Assembly: GCF_003671495.1 (NCBI RefSeq)
Contig: NZ_RCHN01000022.1
Location: 113,631-177,630, forward strand
Length of the DNA stretch: 64,000 nucleotides
Source of the DNA: Ketobacter sp.
Lineage (GTDB): Bacteria; Pseudomonadota; Gammaproteobacteria; Pseudomonadales; Ketobacteraceae
Direction of reading: 5' to 3'
Shown piece after piece: positions 1 through 9,554 of the stretch. Position 1 is the first letter of the stretch. Every line of letters starts with the position of its first letter. Made by a program: the position numbers and the translations under genes. The notes beneath the pieces were generated by a model. It did no database searches. It saw only the letters and a list, made by a program, of their open reading frames with translations, and had not been told where the DNA came from.

Positions 1-314
1 GGTTGACCCCGTGGTCATTTTCATCCAATTCCCAGACCGGTTTAGCTAGCTAAAGTCTAAAAGGTAATGGGATAAAACGGAAAAGGTGCTGAGTCGTAAA
101 GGGGGTTGCCCCTAAAGTGCGGGCTAGACTACCCAAATCCCGTTAAAAATTCATCCAAAAAAGCGTTACAGCCCTTAATTTTTGGTAAAAATCAATGGGT
201 TGTGGCGAATTTGTCCAGCAAAATAAACGATTTGGCCAACCGGGAGCCCTGCCTGACAGTCAATCAATCAAGTTGGGTGACAAAAGTGGCAGCGGCCTTG
301 AGCCGGTCCAAAGG
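1..314. other. Window edge, no supported gene
   Basis: This stretch lies downstream of eda (transcribed leftward). It is more AT-rich than the adjacent genes. It holds only short open frames of up to about 75 codons, with no ribosome binding site, no recognisable protein motif and no pairing with a neighbour. A small GGGG-ttg-CCCC hairpin lies near position 105 but has no T-run in either direction, so I do not call it a terminator. I see nothing else here. Confidence 0.5.
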
Positions 315-932
315 CTAGCAGCGTTGGGCAATTTCATGGATGCGATTCCAGTCCCCCCGCTCCAACAGGCCGGCGGGAGACAACCAGGTCCCTCCGGCAC
401 AGATCACGTTGGGGAGGGCTAGGTAGGCGTTGACATCATCCTCGGTCACACCACCGGTGGGGAAGAATTTGATGGCCGGAAATACGGCCGCCATGGCCCG
501 AATGAAATCGGTGCCACCGGCGAGGGCGGCGGGGAAGAGCTTCACCGTATCCAGCCCCAGATTCTCCGCCACCATGATCTCCGAGGGTGTCATTACACCG
601 GGCACGACCGCCACGTTGCGTTCCTGCGCTTGCTGAATCATGGCGGCGTCGGTGCCGGGGCTGACGATAAACTGGGCCCCGGCATCCAGTGTCTGTTCCA
701 GTTGCTGCCGGTTCTTGACGGTTCCGGCACCGATCACCAGCTCGGGCCGTGATTCCACCAGCAGTTTGATGGCATCCAGTGCGCAATCGGTTCTCAAGGT
801 GATTTCAAGCACTTTGAAGCCACAGCTGCTCAGGGTGTCAGCCAGGGGAAGTGCGCACTCCAGCGTGGGCAATGCGATGACCGGAACAATGGGTTTGCCT
901 TGCGTTGCCAGTTCCTGAAAGCGGGTCGTCAC
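315..932 (-). CDS. eda: KDPG aldolase (2-keto-3-deoxy-6-phosphogluconate aldolase)
   Basis: This is the last enzyme of the Entner-Doudoroff pathway. It splits 2-keto-3-deoxy-6-phosphogluconate into pyruvate and glyceraldehyde-3-phosphate through a lysine Schiff base in the cytosol. The 205 residues match the family length. The expected Glu is in LEITLR (E43), and the Schiff-base Lys is in VKLFPA (K131), followed by the GG phosphate loop and FPTGGV. The start is GTG, 6-7 nt after AGGAGA. It is the distal gene of zwf-pgl-edd-eda, 84 bp after edd. That gap holds a TATACGTATA palindrome and could contain a secondary promoter. Confidence 0.96.
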   Translation of the reverse strand: MTTRFQELATQGKPIVPVIALPTLECALPLADTLSSCGFKVLEITLRTDCALDAIKLLVESRPELVIGAGTVKNRQQLEQTLDAGAQFIVSPGTDAAMIQQAQERNVAVVPGVMTPSEIMVAENLGLDTVKLFPAALAGGTDFIRAMAAVFPAIKFFPTGGVTEDDVNAYLALPNVICAGGTWLSPAGLLERGDWNRIHEIAQRC

Positions 933-982
933 GGGCGTCTCCTGGTTGGTTTGAGTTCAGTGCTGGAGCGGATGTCTTTATA

Positions 983-992
983 TATACGTATA
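983..992. repeat. Small palindrome in the edd-eda gap
   Basis: TATACGTATA is a perfect 10-bp palindrome in the only sizeable gap of the Entner-Doudoroff operon, about 50 bp before the eda start. The surrounding 20 bases are AT-rich. It may be part of an internal promoter or operator for eda, but the sequence does not decide this. It does not match a HexR-type site that I can recognise. Confidence 0.3.
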
Positions 993-1016
993 AACGCTGT
1001 CTGTCTGCAGCAGCCC

Positions 1017-2816
1017 TTAAACGATGAAGCTGGCGCCCTGGTTGGCGGGCCCTACACTGGCGCGGGCATTGCCAAACAGTATGCGACCGATACTGACCTC
1101 GGCGGGTGGCAGACAATACTCCGGCCGTTGCTCCAGGGTGTCTGAACTCACGTCGAGAATCAACTGGTCGCGGGACCAGTCCAGGGTAATCATGTCACCG
1201 GTTTGGATCTTGCCGATGACACCGCCTTTGGCGGCTTCCGGAGTAAGGTGGATCGCCGCTGGAAACTTGCCGGATGCTCCGGACATCCTGCCGTCGGTCA
1301 CCAGCGCCACTTTGAAGCCGCGATTCTGCAATGAGGTCAGTGGGGGGGTCAGCTTATGCAGTTCCGGCATGCCGTTGGCGGCGGGGCCTTGCCCGGGCAG
1401 TATCGCGATAAAATCCCGGTCCAGTTTGCCCGCCTTGAATTGTTCCTGGATATCCAGTTGGGATTCGAATACCACCGCCGGCGCGGTAATGCTGCCAGCG
1501 TTGTCCTGCAGGGACGACACCTTGATGACGGCTTCACCGATATTGCCACGCAACCGCTTCAGCCCCCCGGATGGACTGAAGGGGGAGGAGGCAGGCCGGA
1601 ACACGCTGTCGTCTTTATCGACACGGGATGCGTCCACCCACTCCACCTGATCGGCACCGGTGGGAAAGCGACGGGCCTCTTTGTAAGGAAGGCTGTAGGC
1701 GGTAGCAATGTCGGTGAACAGTAGCTGTTCATCCCATAAGGTATCAATCACCGCCGGGGTGCCACCGTTGGCATGAAAGGCATTGACGTCCGCTTTGCCA
1801 TTGGGATACAAGCGGGTCAGCAGGGGAATCACTTTCGATAATTCGGCCATGTCTTCCCAGGTCAGTTGCCAGCCGCAGGTACGCCCGATGGCCACCAGGT
1901 GCAAGGTATGATTGGTGGAACCTCCGGTGGCCAGCAAGCCGATGACGCCATTCAGCAGGTTGGTCGCGTCCATGACATAGCCAAGGCCGGTCTTCGCCTT
2001 CAAGGTGCTGTTCACCAGCGCAGCCACCGCAGCCTCGGTGAGCGCATGCCGCAACGGGGAATCCGGGCCGACGAAGGCGCTGCCGGGAAGTTGCAACCCC
2101 ATCATTTCAAGCAGCATCTGGTTTGAGTTGGCGGTGCCATAGAAGGTGCAGGTCCCCTCGGAGTGGTAGGATTTTTCCTCGGATTCCAATAATACCCGCT
2201 CATCCACTTTGCCTTCAGCATAGGCAACCCTGACCTTCGCCTTTTCTTCATTGCTGATGCCGGAATGCATCGGCCCGGAAGGAATAAACAGCCCTGGCAG
2301 GTGGCCAAAGGAAAGCGCACCCATCAACATGCCGGGCACGATTTTGTCGCAGATACCCAGGTAGACTCCAGCGTCAAACGTGTTATGCGAAAGGGCGATG
2401 CCGGTGCACAGCGCAATCACATCCCGGCTGAACAGAGACAGCTCCATCCCCGGCTGGCCCTGGGTAACCCCGTCACACATGGCTGGGGTGCCGCCCGCCA
2501 CCTGGGCGGTGGCGCCGTGTTTCAAGGCGTACTGTTTGATGCGCTCAGGGTAGCGGTAATAGGGTTGGTGGGCCGAAAGCATATCGTTATAGGCCGTGAC
2601 GATGGCCAGGTTCGGTGTGCTCTGGGTCTGCCGCAGCAGCAGTTTTTCACTGCTTTCCGCGGCGGCATAACTGTGGGCAAGGTTGGTGCAGCCCAGATGG
2701 CCCCGTTGGGGGGAAGCGGTTTCCATGCTGTCGCAGAGCGCGAGATAGGCCTGGCGGGAGTCCGCACTCCGCTTGCGCAGTTTGTCCAATACGGATAGCA
2801 GCACAGCATGGGTCAT
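1017..2816 (-). CDS. edd: 6-phosphogluconate dehydratase
   Basis: Edd dehydrates 6-phosphogluconate to KDPG in the Entner-Doudoroff pathway. It belongs to the IlvD/Edd family of iron-sulfur dehydratases. The 599-residue length is normal for Edd (IlvD is usually slightly different and lacks the sugar-phosphate pathway context). Family signatures are visible: MCDGVTQG, GICDKIVPG (the CDK-x-x-P motif with a cluster cysteine), EGTCTFYGTANSN and, near the C terminus, DGRMSGASGKFPAAIH. The ATG start lies 3 bp after the pgl stop, with the ribosome site GAGG inside the end of pgl, so translation is probably coupled. Confidence 0.97.
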   Translation of the reverse strand: MTHAVLLSVLDKLRKRSADSRQAYLALCDSMETASPQRGHLGCTNLAHSYAAAESSEKLLLRQTQSTPNLAIVTAYNDMLSAHQPYYRYPERIKQYALKHGATAQVAGGTPAMCDGVTQGQPGMELSLFSRDVIALCTGIALSHNTFDAGVYLGICDKIVPGMLMGALSFGHLPGLFIPSGPMHSGISNEEKAKVRVAYAEGKVDERVLLESEEKSYHSEGTCTFYGTANSNQMLLEMMGLQLPGSAFVGPDSPLRHALTEAAVAALVNSTLKAKTGLGYVMDATNLLNGVIGLLATGGSTNHTLHLVAIGRTCGWQLTWEDMAELSKVIPLLTRLYPNGKADVNAFHANGGTPAVIDTLWDEQLLFTDIATAYSLPYKEARRFPTGADQVEWVDASRVDKDDSVFRPASSPFSPSGGLKRLRGNIGEAVIKVSSLQDNAGSITAPAVVFESQLDIQEQFKAGKLDRDFIAILPGQGPAANGMPELHKLTPPLTSLQNRGFKVALVTDGRMSGASGKFPAAIHLTPEAAKGGVIGKIQTGDMITLDWSRDQLILDVSSDTLEQRPEYCLPPAEVSIGRILFGNARASVGPANQGASFIV

Positions 2817-2819
2817 GGC

Positions 2820-3497
2820 TTAATCCTCGCTGGTGAAGACAGTCAGGTTATTCGCGTGGGCCGCCAGGGTTTTAACCGGGCTGACCACTGTGGGGTCTGA
2901 CATCAGGTGACGAAAGCAATCCAGTTTGTCTTTGCCCGGAATATACAACATCAGGTGCCTGGCATTCTGCAGCCAGTGATAACTCATGGAAATACGGGGA
3001 AACGGTGCTTGGCCCGGAACCACCGGCACATAGCGGGATTTGCTGTGCATGGCTCCGTGATAGTCCGTTGAGTCCGGGAACAGGGAGGCCGTATGGCCAT
3101 CCAGGCCCATCCCCAGTACCACCACGTCCAGGGCTTCCGGCAGCATGGCAGCCGTTTCATTGGCCCGCGCCAGGGTGTCTGCCAGGGACAAATCCGCCAG
3201 CAGGGTCAGCAATTTTGGTCGGGGCTGCGGCAGGGAATCGACAAACCCGCGGAGCATAGTCTGGTTTTGCTGGGATTCATCGGTGGTGAAGCGCTCATCC
3301 ACCATGACCAGGGTGATTTTCTCCCAGGGAAGGTCGGCTCCGGATAATGCCTGCAACAGCCCCTTGGGAGAGCTGCCGCCGGATAATCCGCAATAGCAGT
3401 GCCCATTTTCATCAATGGCCGCCTGCATCCATTCCGACAGGCTGGCAGCGGCAGCAGCGGGTAGCTGCGCGTTGGGTTTTACACGAATCTCAGCCAT
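2820..3497 (-). CDS. pgl: 6-phosphogluconolactonase
   Basis: Pgl hydrolyses 6-phosphogluconolactone, the product of Zwf, to 6-phosphogluconate in the cytosol. The 225 residues are typical of the DevB/SOL-type lactonase family (NagB fold). The signature GMGLDGHTASLFP is intact, as are the N-terminal GGSSPKGL phosphate-binding stretch and MVDERF. It sits between zwf (35 bp upstream) and edd (3 bp downstream) in a tight leftward operon, so the three enzymes make the route from glucose-6-phosphate to KDPG together. Confidence 0.96.
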   Translation of the reverse strand: MAEIRVKPNAQLPAAAAASLSEWMQAAIDENGHCYCGLSGGSSPKGLLQALSGADLPWEKITLVMVDERFTTDESQQNQTMLRGFVDSLPQPRPKLLTLLADLSLADTLARANETAAMLPEALDVVVLGMGLDGHTASLFPDSTDYHGAMHSKSRYVPVVPGQAPFPRISMSYHWLQNARHLMLYIPGKDKLDCFRHLMSDPTVVSPVKTLAAHANNLTVFTSED

Positions 3498-3532
3498 GCG
3501 CCATCCCTTTTCAGCGTTATCCGGTTTCAGAT

Positions 3533-5005
3533 CTATCCGGTAGCCCCTTCATGCCAGAGCCGTCCATCTTTTGCCAGTAACAGAGTGGAACCGGCAGGCC
3601 CCCAGCTGCCACAGGCGTAATACTCCGGTGGGCTGGTAGTGCTTTCCCAATCCAGCAGGATGGGGTCAATCCAGTGCCAGGCCTGTTCCAGCTCATCCTG
3701 TCGCACGAACAGGGTTTGGTCTCCCTTCACCACATCCAGCAGCAGACGCTCATAGGCGTCTGCGGAGCGCTTGTTGCCGCGGGAGTTGGGGTTAAGGTTC
3801 AGGTCCACCGTGCGCACATCCATACCCGGGCCCAGGCGCTTGCCACAGAGTCGTAACGTAATGGATTCGTCCGGTTGCAGGGTGATGACCAGTTGGTTGC
3901 TCATGAGTTGGCCGCGTACGGTATCAAAGATCCAATGGGGGATTTCCTTGAACTGAACCACGATTTCACAGCTGCGGCTGGGCAGGCGTTTGCCGGTGCG
4001 CAGGTAGAAAGGGACACCGGACCAGCGCATGTTGTCGATCATGACTTTCATGGCAACGAAGGTTTCGATGGTGCTGTGTTCGGACACGCCTTCTTCTTCG
4101 GTATAGCCGATGCAGTCTTTGCCTTTGATGGCACCTGCGGAATATTGCCCCCGCACCACAGAGCGGGCAATGTCATCACCCAGTAATGGTTTCAGGGCAT
4201 AAAGGACTTTCAGCTTTTCGTCGCGGATGCGGTCGGGTTCGATATTGGGGGGCGGTTCCATCGCCAGGATACACAGCAATTGCAGCAGGTGGTTTTGCAC
4301 AATATCCCGCAGGGCGCCGGTCTCTTCATAAAACTCACCTCGACTTTCCACACCAATGGATTCCGAAATGGTGATCTGGATGTGGTCGATGTAGTGATGG
4401 TTCCACAGGGATTCGAACAAAGGGTTGGCAAACCGCAACACCAGCAGGTTCTGAACGGTTTCTTTCCCCAGGTAATGGTCGATGCGGTAGATCTGGCTTT
4501 CAGTGAAGTAATTCGACATCTGGCCGCTGATGTTGCGGGCGGTGTTCAGATCCCGGCCGATGGGTTTCTCCAGCACCACCCTGGCGCAGGGGGTAATCAA
4601 GCCCAGCGCACCCAGGCTGGAAGCAATGGTGGCGTAGAGCGACGAATGGGTGGAGAAGTAAAATACCCTGGGGCGTTGGTCTTCGCTGAGCAGGGGAATC
4701 AGGTTGCGGTAGGACTCTGTTTTATCCGCCTCGATACTGACGCAGTTCAGGTGTTTGGCAAACTGCTGCCAGGACACGGTGTCCCAGCTGTCCTGGGGCA
4801 GATGTTGCTCAAGCTTGTCCTGCACCCGGTGGAGAAAAGCCTCTTTGCTGGGAGCGGTGCGTCCTACGGCGATGATGCGGGTGCTGGCGTGAAAGGGGGT
4901 CGTTCTGTAGAGCTGATAGAGCGCCGGAAGCAGTTTGCGCATCGACAGGTCGCCGGTGCCGCCAAACAGAACCAGATCGAAAAGGAGGTTGCTTGATTCT
5001 TTCAC
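3533..5005 (-). CDS. zwf: Glucose-6-phosphate 1-dehydrogenase
   Basis: Zwf oxidises glucose-6-phosphate to 6-phosphogluconolactone with NADP+ or NAD+. The 490-residue protein has the N-terminal nucleotide-binding GGTGDLS (15-21), the EKPIG motif (146-150) and the active-site signature RIDHYLGKE with its catalytic His near 177 and Lys near 181. The start is a GTG 7 nt after AGGAG. An ATG in another frame just upstream gives no related protein. It is the first gene of zwf-pgl-edd-eda. No hexR-type regulator gene lies beside it. Confidence 0.97.
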   Translation of the reverse strand: MKESSNLLFDLVLFGGTGDLSMRKLLPALYQLYRTTPFHASTRIIAVGRTAPSKEAFLHRVQDKLEQHLPQDSWDTVSWQQFAKHLNCVSIEADKTESYRNLIPLLSEDQRPRVFYFSTHSSLYATIASSLGALGLITPCARVVLEKPIGRDLNTARNISGQMSNYFTESQIYRIDHYLGKETVQNLLVLRFANPLFESLWNHHYIDHIQITISESIGVESRGEFYEETGALRDIVQNHLLQLLCILAMEPPPNIEPDRIRDEKLKVLYALKPLLGDDIARSVVRGQYSAGAIKGKDCIGYTEEEGVSEHSTIETFVAMKVMIDNMRWSGVPFYLRTGKRLPSRSCEIVVQFKEIPHWIFDTVRGQLMSNQLVITLQPDESITLRLCGKRLGPGMDVRTVDLNLNPNSRGNKRSADAYERLLLDVVKGDQTLFVRQDELEQAWHWIDPILLDWESTTSPPEYYACGSWGPAGSTLLLAKDGRLWHEGATG

Positions 5006-5257
5006 CCAATGACTCCTGCTCAGTTGACTGCGTGTGCTGTCACGCTATGGCCGAACGGCGTTATCTTTATGAATCAATCACAGCACTTTTTATACCAATA
5101 CGCTCAAATATGAATTCTTGCAAGTTTTTGGTTAACGATAGTGGGCTGGATATTTAATTCTGGATGTGGGTAAAATCTGGGCTCCATCTCCGGTCCTGCT
5201 AGCCGACTGAGGATTGCGGATGGCATGGAAATTAATTTTTTTGCACAAGGTTGGGTC

Positions 5258-6085
5258 ATGATCAGTAAATGTATTTTTCCTGTGGCCGGTTATGGAACAC
5301 GATTCCTGCCCGCTACTAAATCGCAGCCAAAAGAGATGTTACCTATTGTTAATAAGCCCCTGGTGCAATATGGGGTTGAGGAAGCCATGGACGCAGGGTT
5401 GACCGACATCGGTTTCGTCACCGGACGGGGCAAGCGGGCTATTGCGGACCACTTCGATATCAGTTATGAATTGGAGCACCAGATCAAAGGCACGGGTAAA
5501 GAAGCCTATCTGGACAGTATTCGCCAGGTTATCGACAAGTGCACCTTCACCTACACTCGCCAGAGCGAAATGAAAGGTTTGGGGCACGCGATTCTGACCG
5601 CTCGCAAAATGGTGGGCGATGAAGCCTTCGGCGTGATTCTGGCGGACGACCTGTGCATCGAACAGGAAGAGGGCGTAATGGCCCAGATGGTTAAGCTGTA
5701 CAAGCAGTTCCGTTGCAGCATTGTGGCCATCGAGGAAGTGCCCAAAGAAGAGATTTTCCGCTACGGTGTGATTGATGGTGAGTACATCAAGGAGGGTTTG
5801 TATCGTGTCACCGACATGGTGGAAAAGCCTGAGCCGGAAGCCGCGCCCTCCAACCTTGCCATCATCGGCCGCTACATCCTGACCCCGGATATCTTCGAGA
5901 TCATTGAGCGTACCCCGCCGGGCGCCAACGGCGAGGTGCAAATCACCGACGCATTGCTGACCCAGGCCAGGGAAGGTGCGGTCATGGCCTACAAGTACCG
6001 CGGCAAGCGCTTTGACTGTGGTAGCGTTGATGGCTTTGTGGAAGCCACCAACTATATGTATGAGAACTTCTACAAGAAAAGCTGA
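5258..6085 (+). CDS. galU: UTP-glucose-1-phosphate uridylyltransferase
   Basis: GalU makes UDP-glucose from UTP and glucose-1-phosphate, supplying GalE and polysaccharide or lipid glycosylation. The 275-residue protein begins MISKCIFPVAGYGTRFLPATK, the classic nucleotide-binding N terminus (GxGTRFLPAT). VNKPLVQYGVEEA, LADDLC and VEKP are also present. I place the start at 5258, preceded by AAGG at about 8 nt. An in-frame ATG at 5225 would add 11 residues not expected in the family. The gene converges on pgi with no gap between the two stop codons. Confidence 0.95.
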   Translation: MISKCIFPVAGYGTRFLPATKSQPKEMLPIVNKPLVQYGVEEAMDAGLTDIGFVTGRGKRAIADHFDISYELEHQIKGTGKEAYLDSIRQVIDKCTFTYTRQSEMKGLGHAILTARKMVGDEAFGVILADDLCIEQEEGVMAQMVKLYKQFRCSIVAIEEVPKEEIFRYGVIDGEYIKEGLYRVTDMVEKPEPEAAPSNLAIIGRYILTPDIFEIIERTPPGANGEVQITDALLTQAREGAVMAYKYRGKRFDCGSVDGFVEATNYMYENFYKKS

Positions 6086-7708
6086 TTATTGATTCTGTTT
6101 GAAAAAATCAATCAGACCCTGAGTGGAGCCGTCTTCATCGGCGGCTCCCTGTTCCCCCGCCAGCTTGGCCGTGATCTTTTTGCTGAGCTGTTTGCCCAGT
6201 TCCACGCCCCATTGGTCGAAGGCGTTGATGTCCCAGATGATGGATTGGGCGAAGATCTTGTGTTCATACAGCGCAATCAACTGGCCCAGTACGTACGGCG
6301 TGAGCACCGGATACACCAGGGTGTTGCTGGGCTTGTTGCCCGGTACGTGGCGATGTCGCGCCAGAAAAGCCGCTTCCTCTTTTGACTTGCCCTGGGCCAG
6401 CATTTCCTCGATCAGGCTGGCTTCGCTGCGTCCCTGCATCAGCGCCTGGCTTTGGGCCAGGCAGTTGGAATAAAGGGACATTTGCTGATCCGCCACCGGG
6501 TCGGTGGATTGGGCACCTACGATGAAATCCACCGGAACAAAGTGTGTGCCCTGGTGCAGTAATTGATGGAAGGAGTGCTGGGTGTTGGTGCCCACGCCAC
6601 CCCACAAAATGGCGCCGGTGGCATAATCCACCGAATCACCGGAAAAACGCACGGATTTACCGTTGCTCTCCATATCCAGCTGTTGTAAATAGGCGGGGAA
6701 CAGGCTCAGGTTCTGGTCATAGCACAGCAGCGCCTGACTTTGGGCGTTGAAAAAGTCGGAGTGCCAAACCCCAAGCAGCGCCATGATCACGGGCATGTTG
6801 TGGCGAAACGGCGTCTGTCGGAAATGCTCGTCCATGGCTTTGCCACCTTCCAGGAACGCTTCAAACTGCTCAGGACCGATGGCCAGAGCGATGCTGAGCC
6901 CGATGGCGGACCACAGGGAATAGCGACCACCCACCCAATCCCACATGGGAAACAGGTTGGATTCGGGGATACCGAAGTCCGCTGCGGCCGCCAGGTTGGT
7001 GGAGACCGCCAGGAAGTGTTTGGCAATGGCCTGCTCGTCACCGGTCTGCTGCAGGAACCAGGCCCGGGCTGCCTGGGCGTTGGCCAGCGTTTCCAGCGTG
7101 GTAAAGGTTTTCGAGCAGATAATAAAAAGGGTGGTTTCCGGATTGCATTGGGGCAAGGCGCGGGAGATGTGTACCGGATCAATGTTGGAGACAAACAGGA
7201 ATCGGGTTTTGCTGCTGTGGTATTTGGCCAGGGCATCCACCGCCATGGCCGGGCCCAGGTCGGACCCACCCACACCAATGTTGACCACTGTATCGATGGT
7301 TTTGCCTGTGTACCCTTTCAGATTCCCGGTCTCAAGATCACCGGCCAGCGCCAGCATTCGTTGCCGGGTGGAATTGATCAGTGCAGCCGTTTCCGGATCG
7401 AGCTCAGCACCGCCGTTGCGTAATGCCGTATGCAGTACTGCCCGTTGTTCGGTGTTGTTGATGATGTCGCCGCGAAACATGGCTTCCGTCTTGTCGCGCA
7501 AAGACTGGGCTTGCGCCAGGTCTGTCAATGCAACCAGGGCTTGCTCATCGATGTAGTTCTTGGAGTAATCCAGTAGCAACTCCCCGCAGGACGTGGAGAA
7601 GCGTTGGAATCGCTCGGGGTCAGCCTGGAACAGCGCCGCGATAGCGGTATCGGTCAGGCGGGTTTTATGGGCTTTCAATGAGTCAGTCTGAATAGTATTG
7701 CGTGACAC
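6086..7708 (-). CDS. pgi: Glucose-6-phosphate isomerase
   Basis: Pgi interconverts glucose-6-phosphate and fructose-6-phosphate. The 540 residues match the long bacterial form. Signatures visible are VNIGVGGSDLGPAM, FIICSKTFTTLET, the GGRYSLWSAIGL block and the C-terminal QWGVELGKQL. The start is a GTG 8 nt after AAGGAAG. It lies 19 bp downstream of the phosphopantetheinyl transferase gene on the same strand, so it is probably cotranscribed with galE and that gene. The stop abuts that of galU. Confidence 0.97.
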   Translation of the reverse strand: MSRNTIQTDSLKAHKTRLTDTAIAALFQADPERFQRFSTSCGELLLDYSKNYIDEQALVALTDLAQAQSLRDKTEAMFRGDIINNTEQRAVLHTALRNGGAELDPETAALINSTRQRMLALAGDLETGNLKGYTGKTIDTVVNIGVGGSDLGPAMAVDALAKYHSSKTRFLFVSNIDPVHISRALPQCNPETTLFIICSKTFTTLETLANAQAARAWFLQQTGDEQAIAKHFLAVSTNLAAAADFGIPESNLFPMWDWVGGRYSLWSAIGLSIALAIGPEQFEAFLEGGKAMDEHFRQTPFRHNMPVIMALLGVWHSDFFNAQSQALLCYDQNLSLFPAYLQQLDMESNGKSVRFSGDSVDYATGAILWGGVGTNTQHSFHQLLHQGTHFVPVDFIVGAQSTDPVADQQMSLYSNCLAQSQALMQGRSEASLIEEMLAQGKSKEEAAFLARHRHVPGNKPSNTLVYPVLTPYVLGQLIALYEHKIFAQSIIWDINAFDQWGVELGKQLSKKITAKLAGEQGAADEDGSTQGLIDFFKQNQ

Positions 7709-7727
7709 AATAACTTCCTTAATTGCA

Positions 7728-8414
7728 CTACAGTGATGTGTTTTCCGATTTCAGTGAGATAAAGGTAGCGACATAGCCCCTGTCAAAGCAGTAATTCCCC
7801 TGAAGAGTCCTGATCGGCACCGTCGGAGCCGGCTCCGGCTTGATGATGGTGGCGGTAAAGGCGCTGTTGGAGGGCTCAATCTCCACCTTTGCATCCAAAA
7901 AGTCCAGCGTATGGTAATTCAATGGAAAGTAGGTTTTATGGATGGATTCCTTGGCGCTGAAAATCAGTTTGTCCAATGCATGAGAAGCAAGTTCCTGGCC
8001 AAGCTGGAGTCGTAGCCGGGTGAGCATGTCCTGTTCGGCGGGCGAGCAGATCAGGTCCCGAATCTCTTCGCCCAGGGGGGAAGCCTGCTCCACATCCAGT
8101 CCGATACTGCGGTAGTGGGCGGTGGGCGCCAGCGCCACGACGCACAAACCCTGGGTGTGGCTGATGCTGCCGACCCAGCCAGCGGGCCAGGCTGGCTCCC
8201 GTTGCTTGCCCTTTAATAGTGCATCGCAGGGGACGCCCAGGCTATTGAACAGGTGATGGGCGCAGTTTCTTCCGGCGCGAAACTCCCGTTTGCGCTTGTC
8301 CACGGCCTTTGCAATCAAGGCTTCCTCTGCCGCGCAAACGGGGGTTTCCCACATCCAGTCTTCGGCAATCTTCCACTCCACGCCGCCGGGAAACAGAGGG
8401 CCCAGGTCGATCAC
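7728..8414 (-). CDS. 4'-phosphopantetheinyl transferase (Sfp/EntD type)
   Basis: Enzymes of this family move phosphopantetheine from CoA to a serine of carrier proteins. The 228-residue protein has the Mg-binding IGLDVE motif (D107, E109) and FSAKESIHK (K155, E156), the two halves of the family signature, plus an EntD-like N-terminal RAGRNCAHH stretch. The start is GTG and overlaps the galE stop by 4 bp (GTGA), so translation is coupled. No polyketide or peptide synthetase is in the window, so its partner carrier protein lies elsewhere. Placement between galE and pgi is unusual. Confidence 0.9.
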   Translation of the reverse strand: MIDLGPLFPGGVEWKIAEDWMWETPVCAAEEALIAKAVDKRKREFRAGRNCAHHLFNSLGVPCDALLKGKQREPAWPAGWVGSISHTQGLCVVALAPTAHYRSIGLDVEQASPLGEEIRDLICSPAEQDMLTRLRLQLGQELASHALDKLIFSAKESIHKTYFPLNYHTLDFLDAKVEIEPSNSAFTATIIKPEPAPTVPIRTLQGNYCFDRGYVATFISLKSENTSL

Positions 8415-9415
8415 GAACGCCGCTCCGCCAGTTTACGCTCCCAGTTCAGTGAGGTCCGGACGATGGTTTCCAGGTCGTCATAGCGGGGTTCCCAGCCCAA
8501 CACTTTACGGATTTGATCCGCAGCCGCGATGAGGGCAGGGGGGTCACCGGCCCTGCGATCAGTTTCTATGATATTCAATGGCTTGCCATTCACTCTTTCA
8601 ACCATTTCTAAGACTTCGCGCACGCTGTAGCCATGGCCGTAGCCAGCGTTCAGGGTGGTGGATACACCGCCCTTGCGCAGATATTCCAGAGCCTTGATGT
8701 GGGCCGAGGCCAGGTCATCCACATGAATGTAGTCCCGTACTCCGGTGCCGTCGGGGGTGTCGAAGTCGGTGCCGAAGATGTACACCTGCGGGCGTTTGCC
8801 CACGGCACACTCCACCGCCACTTTGGTGAGCAGGGTGGCTTTCTCTGTGCTCTGGCCGATGCGTCCCTCCGGATCGCAGCCTGCCACATTGAAGTAGCGC
8901 AGCACCACGTGGGTCATGGGGCAGGCTGCCGCCAGGTCCCGCAACATGGTTTCGCTCATCAGTTTTGACATACCGTAGGGATTAATGGGCTGTGTCGGCG
9001 ATGCTTCGGTGATGGTGGCGGTTTCCGGTTCGCCGTACACCGCTGCCGTGGAGGAGAAAACAAAGTGTTTGATCCTGTTCTGCTGGCAACATTCCAGCAG
9101 GTTGCGCGTGTTGGCGGTGTTGTTGCGGTAGTATTTCAAGGGGTTTTCCACCGACTCGGGCACAATGGTATGGGCCGCAAAGTGCATCACCGTGTCCACC
9201 TCGTGGTGCTGGAGCAGCTCGTTGACCAGCGCCATGTCACCGGTGTCGCCTACGATCAGTTCCGCATTCAACACCGCATCGCGGAACCCGGTGGACAGGT
9301 TATCCAATACCACCACGCGCTCCCCGAGCGCCGTCAGTTGGCGAACCACATGGCTGCCAATGTAGCCGGCACCGCCGGTAACCAGAATTGCGCCGTTGCC
9401 ATTCACATGCTCCAT
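8411..9415 (-). CDS. galE: UDP-glucose 4-epimerase
   Basis: GalE interconverts UDP-glucose and UDP-galactose with bound NAD. This extended SDR has VTGGAGYIGSH at the N terminus, FSSTAAVYG, and the catalytic YGMSK (Tyr and Lys). It also has DYIHVDDLA and the C-terminal DRRAGDP motif typical of GalE. I choose the ATG at 9415 because AGGGAA lies 6 nt before it. A longer reading from 9445 has no ribosome site. The protein has 334 residues, close to E. coli GalE. It is the first gene of galE-PPTase-pgi. Confidence 0.95.
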   Translation of the reverse strand: MEHVNGNGAILVTGGAGYIGSHVVRQLTALGERVVVLDNLSTGFRDAVLNAELIVGDTGDMALVNELLQHHEVDTVMHFAAHTIVPESVENPLKYYRNNTANTRNLLECCQQNRIKHFVFSSTAAVYGEPETATITEASPTQPINPYGMSKLMSETMLRDLAAACPMTHVVLRYFNVAGCDPEGRIGQSTEKATLLTKVAVECAVGKRPQVYIFGTDFDTPDGTGVRDYIHVDDLASAHIKALEYLRKGGVSTTLNAGYGHGYSVREVLEMVERVNGKPLNIIETDRRAGDPPALIAAADQIRKVLGWEPRYDDLETIVRTSLNWERKLAERRS

Positions 9416-9554
9416 AATTGTTCCCTGTAAATTAATAAATCCCAACTAAATCAAAGGCTAGCAAGTATATCATTAAGTTGTTACCGACTTCAGAAAAAGC
9501 ATCGCTGGCCGATACTAACTATAGTAGATACAGGTTTCTGCAAGGCGTAGCGAG

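Noticed and set aside
106..422. Two short plus-strand frames before and across the end of eda
   Set aside because: No ribosome site or recognisable protein; the second overlaps the eda coding sequence.
5006..5257. HexR-type operator in the zwf-galU gap
   Set aside because: I looked for a TTGTN(A/T-rich)ACAA-type palindrome in this AT-rich region and found no convincing one.
7728..8414. Evidence for a nearby polyketide or nonribosomal peptide cluster
   Set aside because: The phosphopantetheinyl transferase is alone; no synthase or carrier-protein gene lies within the window.
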